DNA of 64,000 bases from an uncultured Pelagibacteraceae bacterium (lineage in GTDB: Bacteria; Pseudomonadota; Alphaproteobacteria; Pelagibacterales; AG-422-B15). Positions within the stretch are counted from its first letter, which is position 1, and each line of letters begins with the position of its first letter. Under the pieces are notes generated by a model. It did no database searches. It saw nothing but the letters and a program-made list of their open reading frames with translations, and had not been told where the DNA came from. Of this stretch, positions 1 to 10,261 are shown in pieces. The stretch spans positions 124,001 to 188,000 of the forward strand of contig CACIWK010000002.1 of the NCBI GenBank assembly GCA_902590345.1, in the 5' to 3' direction. Made by a program: the position numbers and the translations under genes.

Positions 1-1
1 T

Positions 2-208
2 ATCTTTGGTGGAATCATGAGATGTGACATCATTGCTGAAGGAATTGTTGCTGCTGCAAAAGAATTAGAAATCTCTGTACCGCTTGTAGTTAGACTTGAA
101 GGCACAAATGTTGATGAAGGTAAAAAAATTCTTGATAATTCAAGTATCGAAATTGTTTCTGCCAATGATTTAGATGATGCAGCAAAAAAAATAGTCAAGC
201 TAGTTTAA
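2..208 (+). CDS. sucC: Succinyl-CoA ligase (ADP-forming) beta subunit, C-terminal end (partial)
   Basis: This is the 3' end of a gene that begins left of the window. The visible 68 residues open with IFGGIMRCD, the highly conserved C-terminal motif of SucC, and end at a TAA. SucC binds ATP/ADP and succinate and, with SucD, converts succinyl-CoA to succinate while making ATP. The stop codon overlaps the sucD ATG (TAATG), so the two subunits are probably translationally coupled. The ATG at 17 is internal to the motif and is not a real start. Confidence 0.95.
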   Translation: MFGGIMRCDIIAEGIVAAAKELEISVPLVVRLEGTNVDEGKKILDNSSIEIVSANDLDDAAKKIVKLV

Positions 209-1089
209 TGTCAGTAATAGTTAACAAAGATACAAAAGTTATTTGTCAGGGTTTCACCGGATCACAAGGTACCTTTCATTCAGAACAGGCAATTAAATAT
301 GGCACTAACATGGTTGGTGGAGTTACTCCAAAAAAAGGAGGAACTGAGCACTTAGGGTTACCAGTATTTGATACAGTAAAAGAAGCTAAAGATAAAACGG
401 AAGCAAATGCCACTGTAATTTATGTTCCTCCCCCATTTGCTGCAAAAGCAATTTTAGAAGCAATAGATAGTGAGATGGAGCTAATAGTTTGTATAACAGA
501 GGGAATTCCTGTTATGGATATGCTAGAGGTCAAAGATAAATTAAGATCTTCCAAATCACGCCTCATTGGCCCCAATTGTCCGGGAGTCATAACTCCTGAT
601 GAGTGCAAGATTGGTATAATGCCAGCGCATATTCATCAAAAGGGAAACGTAGGAATTGTATCTAGGTCTGGAACACTAACTTATGAAGCAGTTTATCAAA
701 CAACAGTGGAAGGTCTTGGACAATCCACCTGTATAGGAATAGGGGGTGATCCAGTGAATGGAACAAACTTTATTGATTGTTTGGAACTTTTCTTATCTGA
801 TCCGGAAACTGAGTCGATTATCATGATTGGTGAAATTGGTGGTTCAGCTGAGGAAGAAGCAGCTGAATTTTTGAGAAAAGAAAAGGTAAAAAAGCCAACC
901 GTTGGATTTATTGCAGGAACGTCAGCCCCTCCAGGAAGAAGAATGGGACACGCTGGAGCAATTGTATCTGGAGGGAAAGGTGGAGCAGAAGATAAAATTG
1001 AAGCCATGAAGAGTGCTGGGATTCAAATTTCAAATTCTCCAGCAGCTTTAGGATCAACTTTACTTGAGGTATTACAGAATCAAAACTAA
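208..1089 (+). CDS. sucD: Succinyl-CoA ligase alpha subunit
   Basis: The 293-residue product has the normal length for SucD. It begins with the CoA-binding Rossmann segment ([15 protein letters not shown], about residues 14-28). Near residue 248 it has the phosphorylated active-site histidine in [17 protein letters not shown]. The IGPNCPG motif is also present. It partners with SucC in the TCA cycle. The start overlaps the sucC stop by one base, and sucA begins 14 bases downstream, giving a sucCDAB-lpd operon typical of alphaproteobacteria. Confidence 0.97.
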   Translation: MSVIVNKDTKVICQGFTGSQGTFHSEQAIKYGTNMVGGVTPKKGGTEHLGLPVFDTVKEAKDKTEANATVIYVPPPFAAKAILEAIDSEMELIVCITEGIPVMDMLEVKDKLRSSKSRLIGPNCPGVITPDECKIGIMPAHIHQKGNVGIVSRSGTLTYEAVYQTTVEGLGQSTCIGIGGDPVNGTNFIDCLELFLSDPETESIIMIGEIGGSAEEEAAEFLRKEKVKKPTVGFIAGTSAPPGRRMGHAGAIVSGGKGGAEDKIEAMKSAGIQISNSPAALGSTLLEVLQNQN

Positions 1090-1103
1090 AATTAAGCTGC
1101 TTA

Positions 1104-4064
1104 ATGACAAAGTCATCCATAAACGACATTTTTGATAAAACATCTTTCCTGCACGGTGCAAACGCAGTTTATATCGAACAAATGTTCGAAAGATTTCAAA
1201 ATAATCCCGCTGACATTCCAGATGATTGGAGAACTTTTTTTTCTGGCATTACAGATAACTTAAATCAACAAAATATTCTTCGTGCCAGTTGGGCATCTCA
1301 AAATGTAGAAACCAATAATGAAGAAGATACTTTAGAAAATATTAATGAGAGTGAAATCAAAATAGAGTCCCAAATATTAAATAAAGATAACATTGTTACG
1401 AGTGAAGTATTTAAAGAACAGGTTTTTGACTCAATAAGGGCAATAAGACTTATCAGAGCTTATAGAGTTAATGGTCATCTTGCATCAAATCTGGATCCAC
1501 TAAATTTAAAAGAAATTAAAACATATTCTGAACTTGATTATAGAAATTATGGTTTCAAAGAAAATGACCTTGACAAAGAAATTTTTATTGACGGAAGTCT
1601 TGGTCTAAACTTTGCTAAACTCAGAAATATAATTGACATACTTAAGGAAACTTATTGCGGATCTATAGGTGTTGAATTTGTTCATATTCAAGATGCTGAT
1701 CAAAAGCAATGGGTTCAAGAAAGAATAGAGGAAGTTAGAAATAAAACACAGTTTACCTCAAACGGTAAGAAAGCAATATTCAAACGTTTGCTTGAAGCTG
1801 AAATGTTCGAGCAATTCCTTGATAAAAAATTTATAGGCACCAAAAGGTTTGGGCTCGTTGGCAGTGAGTCGACTGTCCCAGGCATTGAGCAAATAATTAA
1901 ACAAAGCTGCTTAGCAGGAGTCGAGGACATATATATAGGAACCGCACATCGTGGGAGATTAACTCTTCTTTCATCTGTTATGGAAGTTCCCTTGCGATCA
2001 ATTATGGCAAAATTTGAGGGTGGAGGAGAGGATCCAAATGAAGTTTTAGGATCCGGGGACGTGAAGTACCATTTAGGGATTTCAAGTGATAGAGAGTTTG
2101 ATGATAAAAAAATTCATCTTTCTTTGACGCCAAACCCATCACATTTGGAGGCAGTGGATCCCGTAGTGATTGGAAAAGTTAGAGCTGAGCAAACATTGCT
2201 TCAAGATAAAACAAACGACAGAGTAATAGGACTATTAATTCATGGTGATGCTGCAATGGCTGGGCAAGGTGTTGTTGCAGAAACTTTTGCGATGTCGCAA
2301 TTACGGGGTTTTCGCACAGGAGGTACAATTCATTTTGTTATTAATAATCAAATAGGTTTCACCACAATGCCCCATTATGGTCGTTCAGCTCCATACTGCA
2401 CCGAAATAGCAAAAATCATACAGGCGCCGATATTTCATGTTAATGGAGATGATGTTGAAGCAGTCGTTCATGTATGTAGACTAGCAGTTGAATTTAGAAA
2501 TAAATTTAAAACTGACGTTGTAGTAGATATGTTTTGTTATCGTCGATCTGGCCATAATGAAATGGATTTACCAGAATTTACACAGCCGCTAATGTATCAA
2601 AAAATTAAATCTCACCCTTCTACTCTAAAAATTTATGAAAAAAAACTTATTGAAGAGGGTGTTTTAACTAATGATGATGTTGAAAATGAAAGATCAATTT
2701 ACGCCAGTAAATTGAATGAAGAGTTAAAATTTGCAAAGTCGTATAAGCCAAATAAAGCTGACTGGCTTGAAGGTTCATGGAAAGGTATAACGGTAGCGTC
2801 AATCGATGCAAGAAGAGGTAAAACAGCTATTACTGAAAATGAGCTTTTAAAAATTGGGGAAGAAATACATACCATTCCAGAAAACTTTAACCCTCATAGA
2901 AGAATAAAAAAAATTTATGATGATAGATTATCAAGTATACAAACAGGTAATGGAATTGACTGGGCAACTGCTGAGTCTCTTGCATTTGCTTCATTGTTAT
3001 CAGAAGGTTATGGAGTAAGGCTTTCTGGTCAAGACTCGGGCAGAGGCACTTTTAGTCAAAGACATGCAGTTCTTTATGATCAAGTAAGCGAGAAAAGATT
3101 TGTACCATTGAGACATTTTAGAGAAAAACAAGGATTTTTTGAAATCATTGATAGTTTTTTATCTGAGTATGGTGTTTTGGGTTTCGAATATGGTTATTCA
3201 CAAGTTGATCCAAGAACTCTAGTGCTTTGGGAGGGTCAATTTGGTGACTTTGCAAACAATGCTCAGACAATAATTGACCAATTTATAACTACTGGTGAGA
3301 GAAAATGGTTAAGAATGTCAGGTCTTACATTGCTTTTGCCACACGGCCATGAAGGCCAGGGACCTGAACACACAAGTGGAAGATTAGAGAGATTTTTACA
3401 AATGTGTGCCGAGGACAATATTCAAGTTATTAATTGTACTTCACCCGCAAATTATTTTCATGCTCTTAGAAGACAGCTTCATAGAGATTTCAGAAAACCA
3501 CTGGTTATCATGACACCTAAATCTACATTAAGGCACAAAAAAAATACATCTAGCATTGAAGAATTTACAAATGGATCAACCTTTCATCGAATTTTAAGAA
3601 AAGAACTAACTTCAGATCAAAAATCAAAAGTAAATAGATTGCTTTTATGTTCTGGAAAAATATATTTTGAGCTTGATGACCATCTTGAAAAATTAAAAAA
3701 AGATAATGTACACATTTTAAGATTTGATCAATTGTATCCATTTCCTTATGAAGTTTTAAAAGAAGAAGTGTTACAGTTTCCAATTGCTGAAATAATTTGG
3801 GTTCAAGAAGAGCCATCAAATATGGGAGCATTCAGATTTGTTAAACATCGTATTGAGTCAGTATTACAGGTAATAACAGGAAAATATAAAGAACTACTAT
3901 TTATAGGTAGAAAGGCATCCGCATCTCCTGCTACTGGTATAGCTAATCGTCATGCAGAAAACCAAGCCAATATTATAAAGCTGGCTGTAGAGAGCGATAT
4001 AAATGAAATTAAAAAACACAAGGATGGCGTAACATTAGTTAAATTTAAACTGCCGATTGAATAA
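1104..4064 (+). CDS. sucA: 2-oxoglutarate dehydrogenase E1 component
   Basis: A 986-residue thiamine-diphosphate enzyme, the usual size for SucA. It decarboxylates 2-oxoglutarate and passes the succinyl group to the E2 lipoyl arm. Recognisable elements are the N-terminal E2-docking segment (FLHGANAVYIEQM), the AHRGRL motif near residue 280, the thiamine diphosphate/Mg site HGDAAMAGQG near residue 380, and the transketolase-like C-terminal half with GPEHTSGRLERF near residue 752. It lies between sucD and sucB on the same strand with short gaps. No internal disruption is seen. Confidence 0.97.
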   Translation: MTKSSINDIFDKTSFLHGANAVYIEQMFERFQNNPADIPDDWRTFFSGITDNLNQQNILRASWASQNVETNNEEDTLENINESEIKIESQILNKDNIVTSEVFKEQVFDSIRAIRLIRAYRVNGHLASNLDPLNLKEIKTYSELDYRNYGFKENDLDKEIFIDGSLGLNFAKLRNIIDILKETYCGSIGVEFVHIQDADQKQWVQERIEEVRNKTQFTSNGKKAIFKRLLEAEMFEQFLDKKFIGTKRFGLVGSESTVPGIEQIIKQSCLAGVEDIYIGTAHRGRLTLLSSVMEVPLRSIMAKFEGGGEDPNEVLGSGDVKYHLGISSDREFDDKKIHLSLTPNPSHLEAVDPVVIGKVRAEQTLLQDKTNDRVIGLLIHGDAAMAGQGVVAETFAMSQLRGFRTGGTIHFVINNQIGFTTMPHYGRSAPYCTEIAKIIQAPIFHVNGDDVEAVVHVCRLAVEFRNKFKTDVVVDMFCYRRSGHNEMDLPEFTQPLMYQKIKSHPSTLKIYEKKLIEEGVLTNDDVENERSIYASKLNEELKFAKSYKPNKADWLEGSWKGITVASIDARRGKTAITENELLKIGEEIHTIPENFNPHRRIKKIYDDRLSSIQTGNGIDWATAESLAFASLLSEGYGVRLSGQDSGRGTFSQRHAVLYDQVSEKRFVPLRHFREKQGFFEIIDSFLSEYGVLGFEYGYSQVDPRTLVLWEGQFGDFANNAQTIIDQFITTGERKWLRMSGLTLLLPHGHEGQGPEHTSGRLERFLQMCAEDNIQVINCTSPANYFHALRRQLHRDFRKPLVIMTPKSTLRHKKNTSSIEEFTNGSTFHRILRKELTSDQKSKVNRLLLCSGKIYFELDDHLEKLKKDNVHILRFDQLYPFPYEVLKEEVLQFPIAEIIWVQEEPSNMGAFRFVKHRIESVLQVITGKYKELLFIGRKASASPATGIANRHAENQANIIKLAVESDINEIKKHKDGVTLVKFKLPIE

Positions 4065-4090
4065 TAATCTTAAAGTGTTAAATATTAAAT

Positions 4091-5329
4091 ATGTCTGTTG
4101 AAATCAAAGTTCCTTCTCTCGGAGAAAGCGTTGTAGAAGCAACGGTAGCAAAATGGTATAAGAATGAAGGTGACACTGTATCCGTCGATGAACCACTGCT
4201 TGAGCTTGAAACAGATAAAGTAACTCTTGAAGTTCCTTCTCCATCAAATGGCTGTATACAAAAAATCAACGCAGAAGAAGGTTCAACTGTTGAAGTTGGT
4301 GCAATCTTAGGGTCTATTGATGAAAATGCTTCTACAGACCAAAAAGTTAAACAGTCAGAACCAGTAAATGAAAAATCAGTTACGACTCCAGAAAAAATTA
4401 TTCCTGAGGAAGTAAAGTCTCCACCAAAAGAAGAGATGCCCGTTCAAATTGATAATTTAAATAATCAAAAATTATCCCCTGCTGTAAGAAAAATTGCTGC
4501 TGAAAAGAATATAAATATTAGTACTGTTACCTCGTCAAGAGAGGATGGTAGAATTACTAAATCTGACGTCATAAATTATCAAAACATAGAAAAACAAGAA
4601 AATACTCCTCAAACAATTAGACAAACCGATAAAAGAGAAGAACGAGTGCCCATGTCGCGTTTAAGGCAAACAATAGCGAAACGTCTAAAGGATGCTCAGA
4701 ATAATGCTGCCATGCTCACAACATTTAATGAGGTTGATATGAGTGAGCTTATAAAGACACGTAATGATCATAAATCAGAATTTGAAAAAAAGTATGGTGT
4801 GAAATTAGGCTTTATGTCTTTTTTTGTGAAAGCATGTATAACTGCGCTGAGAGATATTCCTGAAGTAAATGCAGAAATCGAAAACAACGACGTCATTTAT
4901 AAAAATTTTTACAATATTGGTGTTGCCGTTGGAACTGATCAAGGCCTCGTCGTACCCGTTGTTAAAGACGCTGATAAAAAATCTCTTGTTGAAGTAGAAA
5001 AAGAAATCTATCAACTGGGACAGAAAGCTCGTTCTGGCCAATTAAGTATTGAAGATATGCAGGGTGGTACATTTACAATATCCAATGGTGGTGTTTATGG
5101 ATCTTTAATGTCAACTCCAATATTAAATCCACCTCAATCAGGAATATTGGGAATGCATAAAATAGAAGAAAGACCTATAGCTATTGATGGTGAAATAAAA
5201 ATTAGACCCATGATGTATCTTGCCCTTTCATACGATCATAGAATAGTAGACGGCAAAGGGGCCGTAACTTTTTTAGTCAGAGTTAAAGAGGGTCTAGAGG
5301 ATCCAAGTAGACTATTGTTAGGAGTTTAA
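4091..5329 (+). CDS. sucB: 2-oxoglutarate dehydrogenase E2, dihydrolipoamide succinyltransferase
   Basis: The 412-residue E2 has the classical order. First comes an N-terminal lipoyl domain with the modified lysine in ETDKVTLEV (about residue 43). An acidic, proline-containing linker follows, then a peripheral-subunit-binding domain ([14 protein letters not shown]...GRITKSDV). The C-terminal catalytic domain ends with the active-site SYDHRIVDG. It transfers succinyl from lipoate to CoA and forms the complex core. There is one lipoyl domain. It lies directly between sucA and lpd, two bases before the latter. Confidence 0.96.
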   Translation: MSVEIKVPSLGESVVEATVAKWYKNEGDTVSVDEPLLELETDKVTLEVPSPSNGCIQKINAEEGSTVEVGAILGSIDENASTDQKVKQSEPVNEKSVTTPEKIIPEEVKSPPKEEMPVQIDNLNNQKLSPAVRKIAAEKNINISTVTSSREDGRITKSDVINYQNIEKQENTPQTIRQTDKREERVPMSRLRQTIAKRLKDAQNNAAMLTTFNEVDMSELIKTRNDHKSEFEKKYGVKLGFMSFFVKACITALRDIPEVNAEIENNDVIYKNFYNIGVAVGTDQGLVVPVVKDADKKSLVEVEKEIYQLGQKARSGQLSIEDMQGGTFTISNGGVYGSLMSTPILNPPQSGILGMHKIEERPIAIDGEIKIRPMMYLALSYDHRIVDGKGAVTFLVRVKEGLEDPSRLLLGV

Positions 5330-5330
5330 T

Positions 5331-6722
5331 TTGGAGCAATTTGATATCACAGTGATTGGTAGCGGGCCAGCTGGTTACGTTTGCGCAATTAGGGCTTCAC
5401 AACTTGGATACAAAGTTTGTTGTATCGAAAAGGGACAAACGCTTGGCGGTACCTGCTTAAATATTGGATGTATTCCCTCAAAATCTCTATTGCATTCTTC
5501 TCACTTATTTCATCAAGCTTCAGAACTTAATCAATTAGGCATTAATTTTGATAACGTATCGTTTGATCTAAATAAAATAATGAAATCTAAAAATGAAAGC
5601 GTCGAGTCACTTACAAATGGCATCGAATTTCTTTTTAAAAAAAATAAAGTTACTAGAAAATTGGGATTTGCCAAGTTCATTAATAATGAGCAAATTGAGA
5701 TTTTAAATGGCGATAGCTCTGAGGTTATTAAATCATCTAAAACAATTATTGCTACAGGTTCAGAAGTTGTTTCACCTGAGGGAGTAATCATTGATGAAAT
5801 TGATATCTTATCATCCACTGGAGCTTTAAGTTTATCGTCTGTTCCAAAGCACTTAATGGTTATTGGCGCAGGTTACATTGGCTTGGAAATGGGATCTGTT
5901 TGGTCAAGACTAGGATCAAAGGTAACAGTTATTGAATATGCTGACCGAATACTTCCTGGAATGGACCAAGAAATTTCTGATGCTTTTCAAAAAATACTTA
6001 TTAAACAAGGATTTGATTTTAAACTTTCTACTGCTCTAAGAAAGGTAAATAAAAGCAACGGCTCGCTTTCCGTTTCGGTTGAAAACAATGGTCAAACTCT
6101 TGATATGGATTGTGACAAAGTTTTAATATCGACTGGTCGAAAACCTTACACTTTTGGTCTGAACTTAGAGAAGATAGGAGTAAAAACGAATGATAAAGGA
6201 TTTATTGAGACTAATCAGCATTTTAATACTTCGATTGAAAATATTTATGCAATCGGTGATTGTAAAGTAGGACCAATGCTTGCCCATAAAGCCTCAGAAG
6301 AAGGTACTGCTGTAGCTGAGATTATTGATGGTCAGGCTGGACACGTTAACTATAATACAATTCCATCGGTTATTTATACTGCCCCAGAAGTTGCATCAGT
6401 TGGAAAAACAGAGGAAGAATTAAAGAAAAACAACATCACATACAAAATAGGTAAATTTCCGTTTTCAGCAAATGGTAAAGCTAAAGTGATGAATGAAACA
6501 AGCGGGTTTGTGAAGATCTTATCTGATAAAAATACAGATGAAGTATTAGGTGTTCATATCATTGGAGCAGACGCTGGCAACCTTATTGGCGAACTCACAA
6601 TTGCAATGGAATTTGGTGCATCAGCTGAGGATATCGCAAGAACGTGTCACGCACATCCAACTCTAACAGAATCAATAAAAGAAGCTGCGTTAAACGTGGA
6701 TGATCAAGCTATTCATATTTAG
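5331..6722 (+). CDS. lpd: Dihydrolipoyl dehydrogenase (E3)
   Basis: A 463-residue FAD flavoprotein with an N-terminal dinucleotide-binding motif (GSGPAGYVCAIRA), the redox-active disulfide GGTCLNIGCIPSK, a central NAD-binding motif (GAGYIGLEMGSVW) and the C-terminal catalytic HAHPTLTE. It reoxidises dihydrolipoamide for the 2-oxoglutarate complex and perhaps other complexes. The start is a TTG one base after the sucB stop; no better ATG exists before the FAD motif. Its 3' end overlaps the convergent gene on the minus strand by 14 bases. Confidence 0.95.
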   Translation: MEQFDITVIGSGPAGYVCAIRASQLGYKVCCIEKGQTLGGTCLNIGCIPSKSLLHSSHLFHQASELNQLGINFDNVSFDLNKIMKSKNESVESLTNGIEFLFKKNKVTRKLGFAKFINNEQIEILNGDSSEVIKSSKTIIATGSEVVSPEGVIIDEIDILSSTGALSLSSVPKHLMVIGAGYIGLEMGSVWSRLGSKVTVIEYADRILPGMDQEISDAFQKILIKQGFDFKLSTALRKVNKSNGSLSVSVENNGQTLDMDCDKVLISTGRKPYTFGLNLEKIGVKTNDKGFIETNQHFNTSIENIYAIGDCKVGPMLAHKASEEGTAVAEIIDGQAGHVNYNTIPSVIYTAPEVASVGKTEEELKKNNITYKIGKFPFSANGKAKVMNETSGFVKILSDKNTDEVLGVHIIGADAGNLIGELTIAMEFGASAEDIARTCHAHPTLTESIKEAALNVDDQAIHI

Positions 6723-7299
6723 CTTCCTTTTTTGTTATTAATAAAGTCATCAAGTACAGCCAGACTGCTACAACTACATGATAAAAATGCCAGCTGAGAT
6801 TTGGTTCAAACAGCTGAACCTGTCTAATAATAAAATTAACCAGTATTATTGAAAAAATGAAGCTTGATAGGAAACGAGAAGAAATTTTTTCTCTTGGTAT
6901 CAAAAAAGAAAAAATTATTCCAAGAACAAGCCACATAACAGCGTACATAATGATTAAACTCTTTGCTTGAAAGAAAATATATATACTTATCAATGCCATT
7001 ATCAGTGCAAAAATTAAAATTATCTTTTCATTAAGGAACTGACTTTTTTTAATGACGTCTATCGTGATGAGGGGTACTCCGAATAGAAGTGATAGAGCTG
7101 TGAACAATTGATGTGATGACTTCAGCTCGGTATGCATGTTCAAGCCAAACCTAAGGGTTGCTAAAAAAGCTGCGACTGCCAGTACTAAAACTCCAGCAGC
7201 AGCAAAGTTTAGCTTATGTTGCAAAAAGACTCTCATTGAGTATGCACCAGCTATTACAATCAGTATTTCAGAAAGAGCAAAATGAGCTGGAGGTGTCAT
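6709..7299 (-). CDS. Multi-spanning membrane protein of unknown function
   Basis: I do not recognise this 196-residue protein. It has about six strongly hydrophobic stretches separated by short charged loops and a lysine-rich C-terminus, so it is very likely an integral inner-membrane protein. Its ATG overlaps the stop of the upstream fatty acid hydroxylase gene (TAATG), which suggests translational coupling and a related role. No catalytic motif is evident. The 3' end overlaps the convergent lpd gene. The call as a real gene rests on coupling and sustained coding character. Confidence 0.75.
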   Translation of the reverse strand: MTPPAHFALSEILIVIAGAYSMRVFLQHKLNFAAAGVLVLAVAAFLATLRFGLNMHTELKSSHQLFTALSLLFGVPLITIDVIKKSQFLNEKIILIFALIMALISIYIFFQAKSLIIMYAVMWLVLGIIFSFLIPREKISSRFLSSFIFSIILVNFIIRQVQLFEPNLSWHFYHVVVAVWLYLMTLLITKKEAKYE

Positions 7300-8219
7300 T
7301 AATGACTTTTGATCGCCCTGTTATAGTCTTCTTTAATTTGAGTTGAAGTTTTTCGGGTTCCGTCATGCGACCATCCAGGAGGGCCGAAAAGATACATAAA
7401 TCTATCTTTAAGCGAAATACCGCGCATTGAAATGTCTTTAAATATATTTGCATATTCTTCAAATAATATCCTAAGAGGATTCAAAGATGTCATTGGAACC
7501 ACCAATCCATAGTCACAAGGTTCTTTTGGATCTTCAGCAACAAATGTTCCAAACATTCTATCCCAAACCATTAGTGTTCCAGCATAATTTGCATCAAGGT
7601 ATTTCGGATTTCTTGCATGATGAACTCTATGGTGTGAGGGTGTATTAAATAAATACTCATACCAGCGTGGTAACTTATATATAGTTTGAGTGTGGCATAA
7701 ATATTGGTAGTAACCGTTTATAAACACACAGAATAAAACCATTACTGGATCAAAGCCAATGATTACAAGTGGTATTTTGAGCATTCGAGTTCCAGTGAAG
7801 TGTTTTGTAAATGGTTGTCTTGCACCCACATCGATGCCCATTCTTTCTGAAGAGTGGTGAGTTCGATGCAGACCCCAGCCCCATCGCCATCGATGACAAA
7901 TTCTGTGATGTAAATAAAAAGTTAAATCATCAAGTATGAAGCATAAAACTAAAGCGCTTAAAGTAAATGGGAATGTATAAATCTGAAATTCCTTAGCCCA
8001 AAATAGAGCTCCTAGTGTTATAAACGCAAATATTCCATTAACAGGATAACTCAAAACTCCCATGGAGATATTTAATATCCATTCTTTAAAATCATTTTTA
8101 CCTTTCAGTTTAAAGAAATATATAGCTAATGTTTCTACAACTGCTATTCCAATTAAAATTGGTACCAATAACCAAAAAAGCTCTAGAGCGGAATATTGGA
8201 ACAAAAAATCAACTGACAT
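7299..8219 (-). CDS. Sterol desaturase / fatty acid hydroxylase family membrane di-iron protein
   Basis: The 306-residue protein carries the histidine boxes of the fatty acid hydroxylase superfamily: HHRICH (residues 104-109), HRTHH (118-122) and HHRVHH (196-201). Hydrophobic segments lie before and between them. Members insert oxygen or double bonds into lipids, sterols or carotenoids using a membrane-embedded di-iron centre; the substrate cannot be told here. Its start overlaps the NTF2-like gene by 11 bases and its stop overlaps the next start, making a coupled trio. Confidence 0.9.
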   Translation of the reverse strand: MSVDFLFQYSALELFWLLVPILIGIAVVETLAIYFFKLKGKNDFKEWILNISMGVLSYPVNGIFAFITLGALFWAKEFQIYTFPFTLSALVLCFILDDLTFYLHHRICHRWRWGWGLHRTHHSSERMGIDVGARQPFTKHFTGTRMLKIPLVIIGFDPVMVLFCVFINGYYQYLCHTQTIYKLPRWYEYLFNTPSHHRVHHARNPKYLDANYAGTLMVWDRMFGTFVAEDPKEPCDYGLVVPMTSLNPLRILFEEYANIFKDISMRGISLKDRFMYLFGPPGWSHDGTRKTSTQIKEDYNRAIKSH

Positions 8220-8604
8220 TTTTAAAACTCTCTAACATGTTACCCATCATCTTGTGTATTATATTAACTCCCTGGAGTGGTCTGATAAATACTTTAAATT
8301 CAGTAATAAGTCCAGCTTCATTCCATGTGATGAGGTCGATTCCATTAATATCAGTATCTTCAATAGTCAAAGTAAATTCAAGGCTTGCGTTTGTTTTTCC
8401 AATTATTTCTTTATGATATTTAAAATTCGATGCATTAAATACTTCTGATGCAGCCATTAAATATTTTAATGTGATATCTTTTCCTCGCTGAGGTGTGTAC
8501 ACAACTGGAGAATAAAAAATAACATGCTCATCTAATATCTCTGTCAGAGCATTATAGTCTCGAAGATTAACAACATCATGCCATCTTGATATCGGGTTTT
8601 GCAT
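8209..8604 (-). CDS. NTF2-like / SnoaL-like domain protein
   Basis: A 131-residue single-domain protein resembling the nuclear-transport-factor-2-like (SnoaL) fold. It has an N-terminal helix with a WHD motif, LDEHVIFYSPV, a central GKDITLKYL helix and a terminal strand with TEFKVFIRPL. Such proteins are cyclases, isomerases or ligand binders, and sequence alone does not decide. It is the first gene of a coupled trio with a fatty acid hydroxylase and a membrane protein, and lies 21 bases after xerC, so it may share that transcript. Confidence 0.75.
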   Translation of the reverse strand: MQNPISRWHDVVNLRDYNALTEILDEHVIFYSPVVYTPQRGKDITLKYLMAASEVFNASNFKYHKEIIGKTNASLEFTLTIEDTDINGIDLITWNEAGLITEFKVFIRPLQGVNIIHKMMGNMLESFKNVS

Positions 8605-8625
8605 ATATATTAATATATAATTTAT

Positions 8626-9543
8626 TTATTTCTTAGCAAGCGGATGGGTTTTTGAATATGCTTCATATAGTCGCTCAGTCTCAACTTTGGTATATCTTTG
8701 AGTTGTGGAAAGACTGCTATGTCCCAATAATTCCTGAATTGTTCTCAAGTCTCCACCTGAGTCCAGCAAATGTGTAGCAAAACTATGTCTCAACGCATGA
8801 GGGGTTGCAGTTTCAGGTAAAGACAAATTATGTCTAATTTTTTCCAAAGTATTTTGAATAATTCTCGGACTTAGACGGTTCATTCTTTTACCTAAAAAAA
8901 GTGGATCACCATTTTCAAAACCTTTTGGACACTCTTTTATATATTCTTTTATTTCACGCTTAATAAATTCCATTAAAGGCACGAGTCTTTCTTTGTTACC
9001 TTTTCCTCTAATAACCAGATATTCATTTTCATTAATATCATCATAATTTAAATTTAATGCCTCAGATATTCTCAATCCACATCCATATAAAAGCATAAGG
9101 ATTGACTTATTTCGTAATCCTACCCATTTCTCTTTTTCAATTTCTTGCGAATATTTAATAGCTTCAATTGCAAGATCAGCTGAAATTGGTCTGGGCAAAG
9201 ACTTTTTTGCTTTAGGAGATTTTAAGGATTGTATCGTACTATTTTTTATTTTTTCATTCTTTACTAAGAAATTAAAAAAAGATTTTAATGATGATATCAC
9301 TCGTGCAATTGATGTAGTTCCAATGCCTTGATTTCTTAAAAAGGATAAGAAACTTCTAAAGTCAGAAATTTGCATACTATCAAGATCACTCATTGATAAG
9401 CTACCCCCAAAATGATCCTTTGAAAAAATTAAAAATTTTTCAATGTCATTTTTGTAGCTTATAAGCGTGTTATCGCTTAAGTTTCTTACTTTCTGTAAAT
9501 TCTCAATCCAATCATGAAAGCATTCTTTAACTTGATTATTCAC
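8626..9543 (-). CDS. xerC: Tyrosine recombinase XerC
   Basis: A 305-residue tyrosine recombinase with an N-terminal SAM-like core-binding domain. The complete catalytic set is visible: Arg158 (GLRISEAL), a lysine in GKGNKERLVP, His249 and Arg252 (HALRHSF), His275 (GHSS) and nucleophile Tyr284 (RYTKV). Its length and lack of mobile-element neighbours fit the chromosomal dimer-resolution XerC/XerD pair rather than a phage integrase. It starts three bases after the transaldolase stop. XerC versus XerD is chosen from size and context only. Confidence 0.88.
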   Translation of the reverse strand: MNNQVKECFHDWIENLQKVRNLSDNTLISYKNDIEKFLIFSKDHFGGSLSMSDLDSMQISDFRSFLSFLRNQGIGTTSIARVISSLKSFFNFLVKNEKIKNSTIQSLKSPKAKKSLPRPISADLAIEAIKYSQEIEKEKWVGLRNKSILMLLYGCGLRISEALNLNYDDINENEYLVIRGKGNKERLVPLMEFIKREIKEYIKECPKGFENGDPLFLGKRMNRLSPRIIQNTLEKIRHNLSLPETATPHALRHSFATHLLDSGGDLRTIQELLGHSSLSTTQRYTKVETERLYEAYSKTHPLAKK

Positions 9544-9546
9544 ACA

Positions 9547-10203
9547 CTAAAGAATTTTTTGATTCGTTTTTTTCCAATCATCGAGAAAAGCTTTTAAACC
9601 CTTATCTGTTAAGGGATGCTTATATAGCTTTTCAAGCGTTGCAGGCGGCAAGGTGACTACGTCAGCACCAATCATTCCAGACTCAATAACATGATCAACA
9701 GTTCTAACTGAAGCAACTAATATTTTTGTTTTAATATTTTTATAATTTGAATATATCGCTTTGATTTCTCTAATTAGGTTCATTCCATTTTCACCTATGT
9801 CATCTAACCGTCCAACAAATGGAGATATATATGTTGCTCCACATTTAGCAGCAATTAATGCCTGTGCAGCTGAAAAACATAGGGTTACATTGGTCTTGAT
9901 CTTTTTGCTGCTTAGTATCTTACAAGCTTTAAGTCCTTCTTCTGTTAAAGGTAACTTAATAACAATATTTTTAGATATTTTTGATAGTATTTTTGCTTCA
10001 GCAATCATTCCCTTGCATTCAATGGCTGTAACTTCAGCACTGATCGGCCCTTTTATCATTTTAGAAATTTCTTTAAGTATTTTTTTAAAATCTTTTCCTG
10101 ATTTAGCCACTAATGATGGATTGGTCGTAATTCCATTAATCAAGCCGGTTTCTTTAAATTCTCTAATTTCTTCTACATCTGCTGTATCTAAAAAGAATTC
10201 CAT
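9547..10203 (-). CDS. tal: Transaldolase / fructose-6-phosphate aldolase family (small type)
   Basis: A 218-residue protein of the small TalC/FSA subfamily. It shows [13 protein letters not shown] at the N-terminus, the [13 protein letters not shown] motif, the Schiff-base lysine in [12 protein letters not shown], and [11 protein letters not shown]. It transfers dihydroxyacetone units or cleaves fructose 6-phosphate; transaldolase and aldolase members are hard to separate by sequence. It would serve the non-oxidative pentose phosphate pathway in the cytoplasm. It is the first gene of a minus-strand run into xerC and is divergent from priA. Confidence 0.9.
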   Translation of the reverse strand: MEFFLDTADVEEIREFKETGLINGITTNPSLVAKSGKDFKKILKEISKMIKGPISAEVTAIECKGMIAEAKILSKISKNIVIKLPLTEEGLKACKILSSKKIKTNVTLCFSAAQALIAAKCGATYISPFVGRLDDIGENGMNLIREIKAIYSNYKNIKTKILVASVRTVDHVIESGMIGADVVTLPPATLEKLYKHPLTDKGLKAFLDDWKKTNQKIL

Positions 10204-10261
10204 AACAAATAATATTTTGACTGATATATTTATATCATAGTTAGAGATTCAAACAAAATTT

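Noticed and set aside
7158-7346. Plus-strand open frame within the membrane-protein region
   Set aside because: It is antisense to coupled genes with clear coding character and has no ribosome site or family motif.
8626-9543. Phage or integrative-element integrase
   Set aside because: Size, full XerC-like catalytic set and housekeeping neighbours fit XerC. There are no att-like repeats or phage genes nearby.
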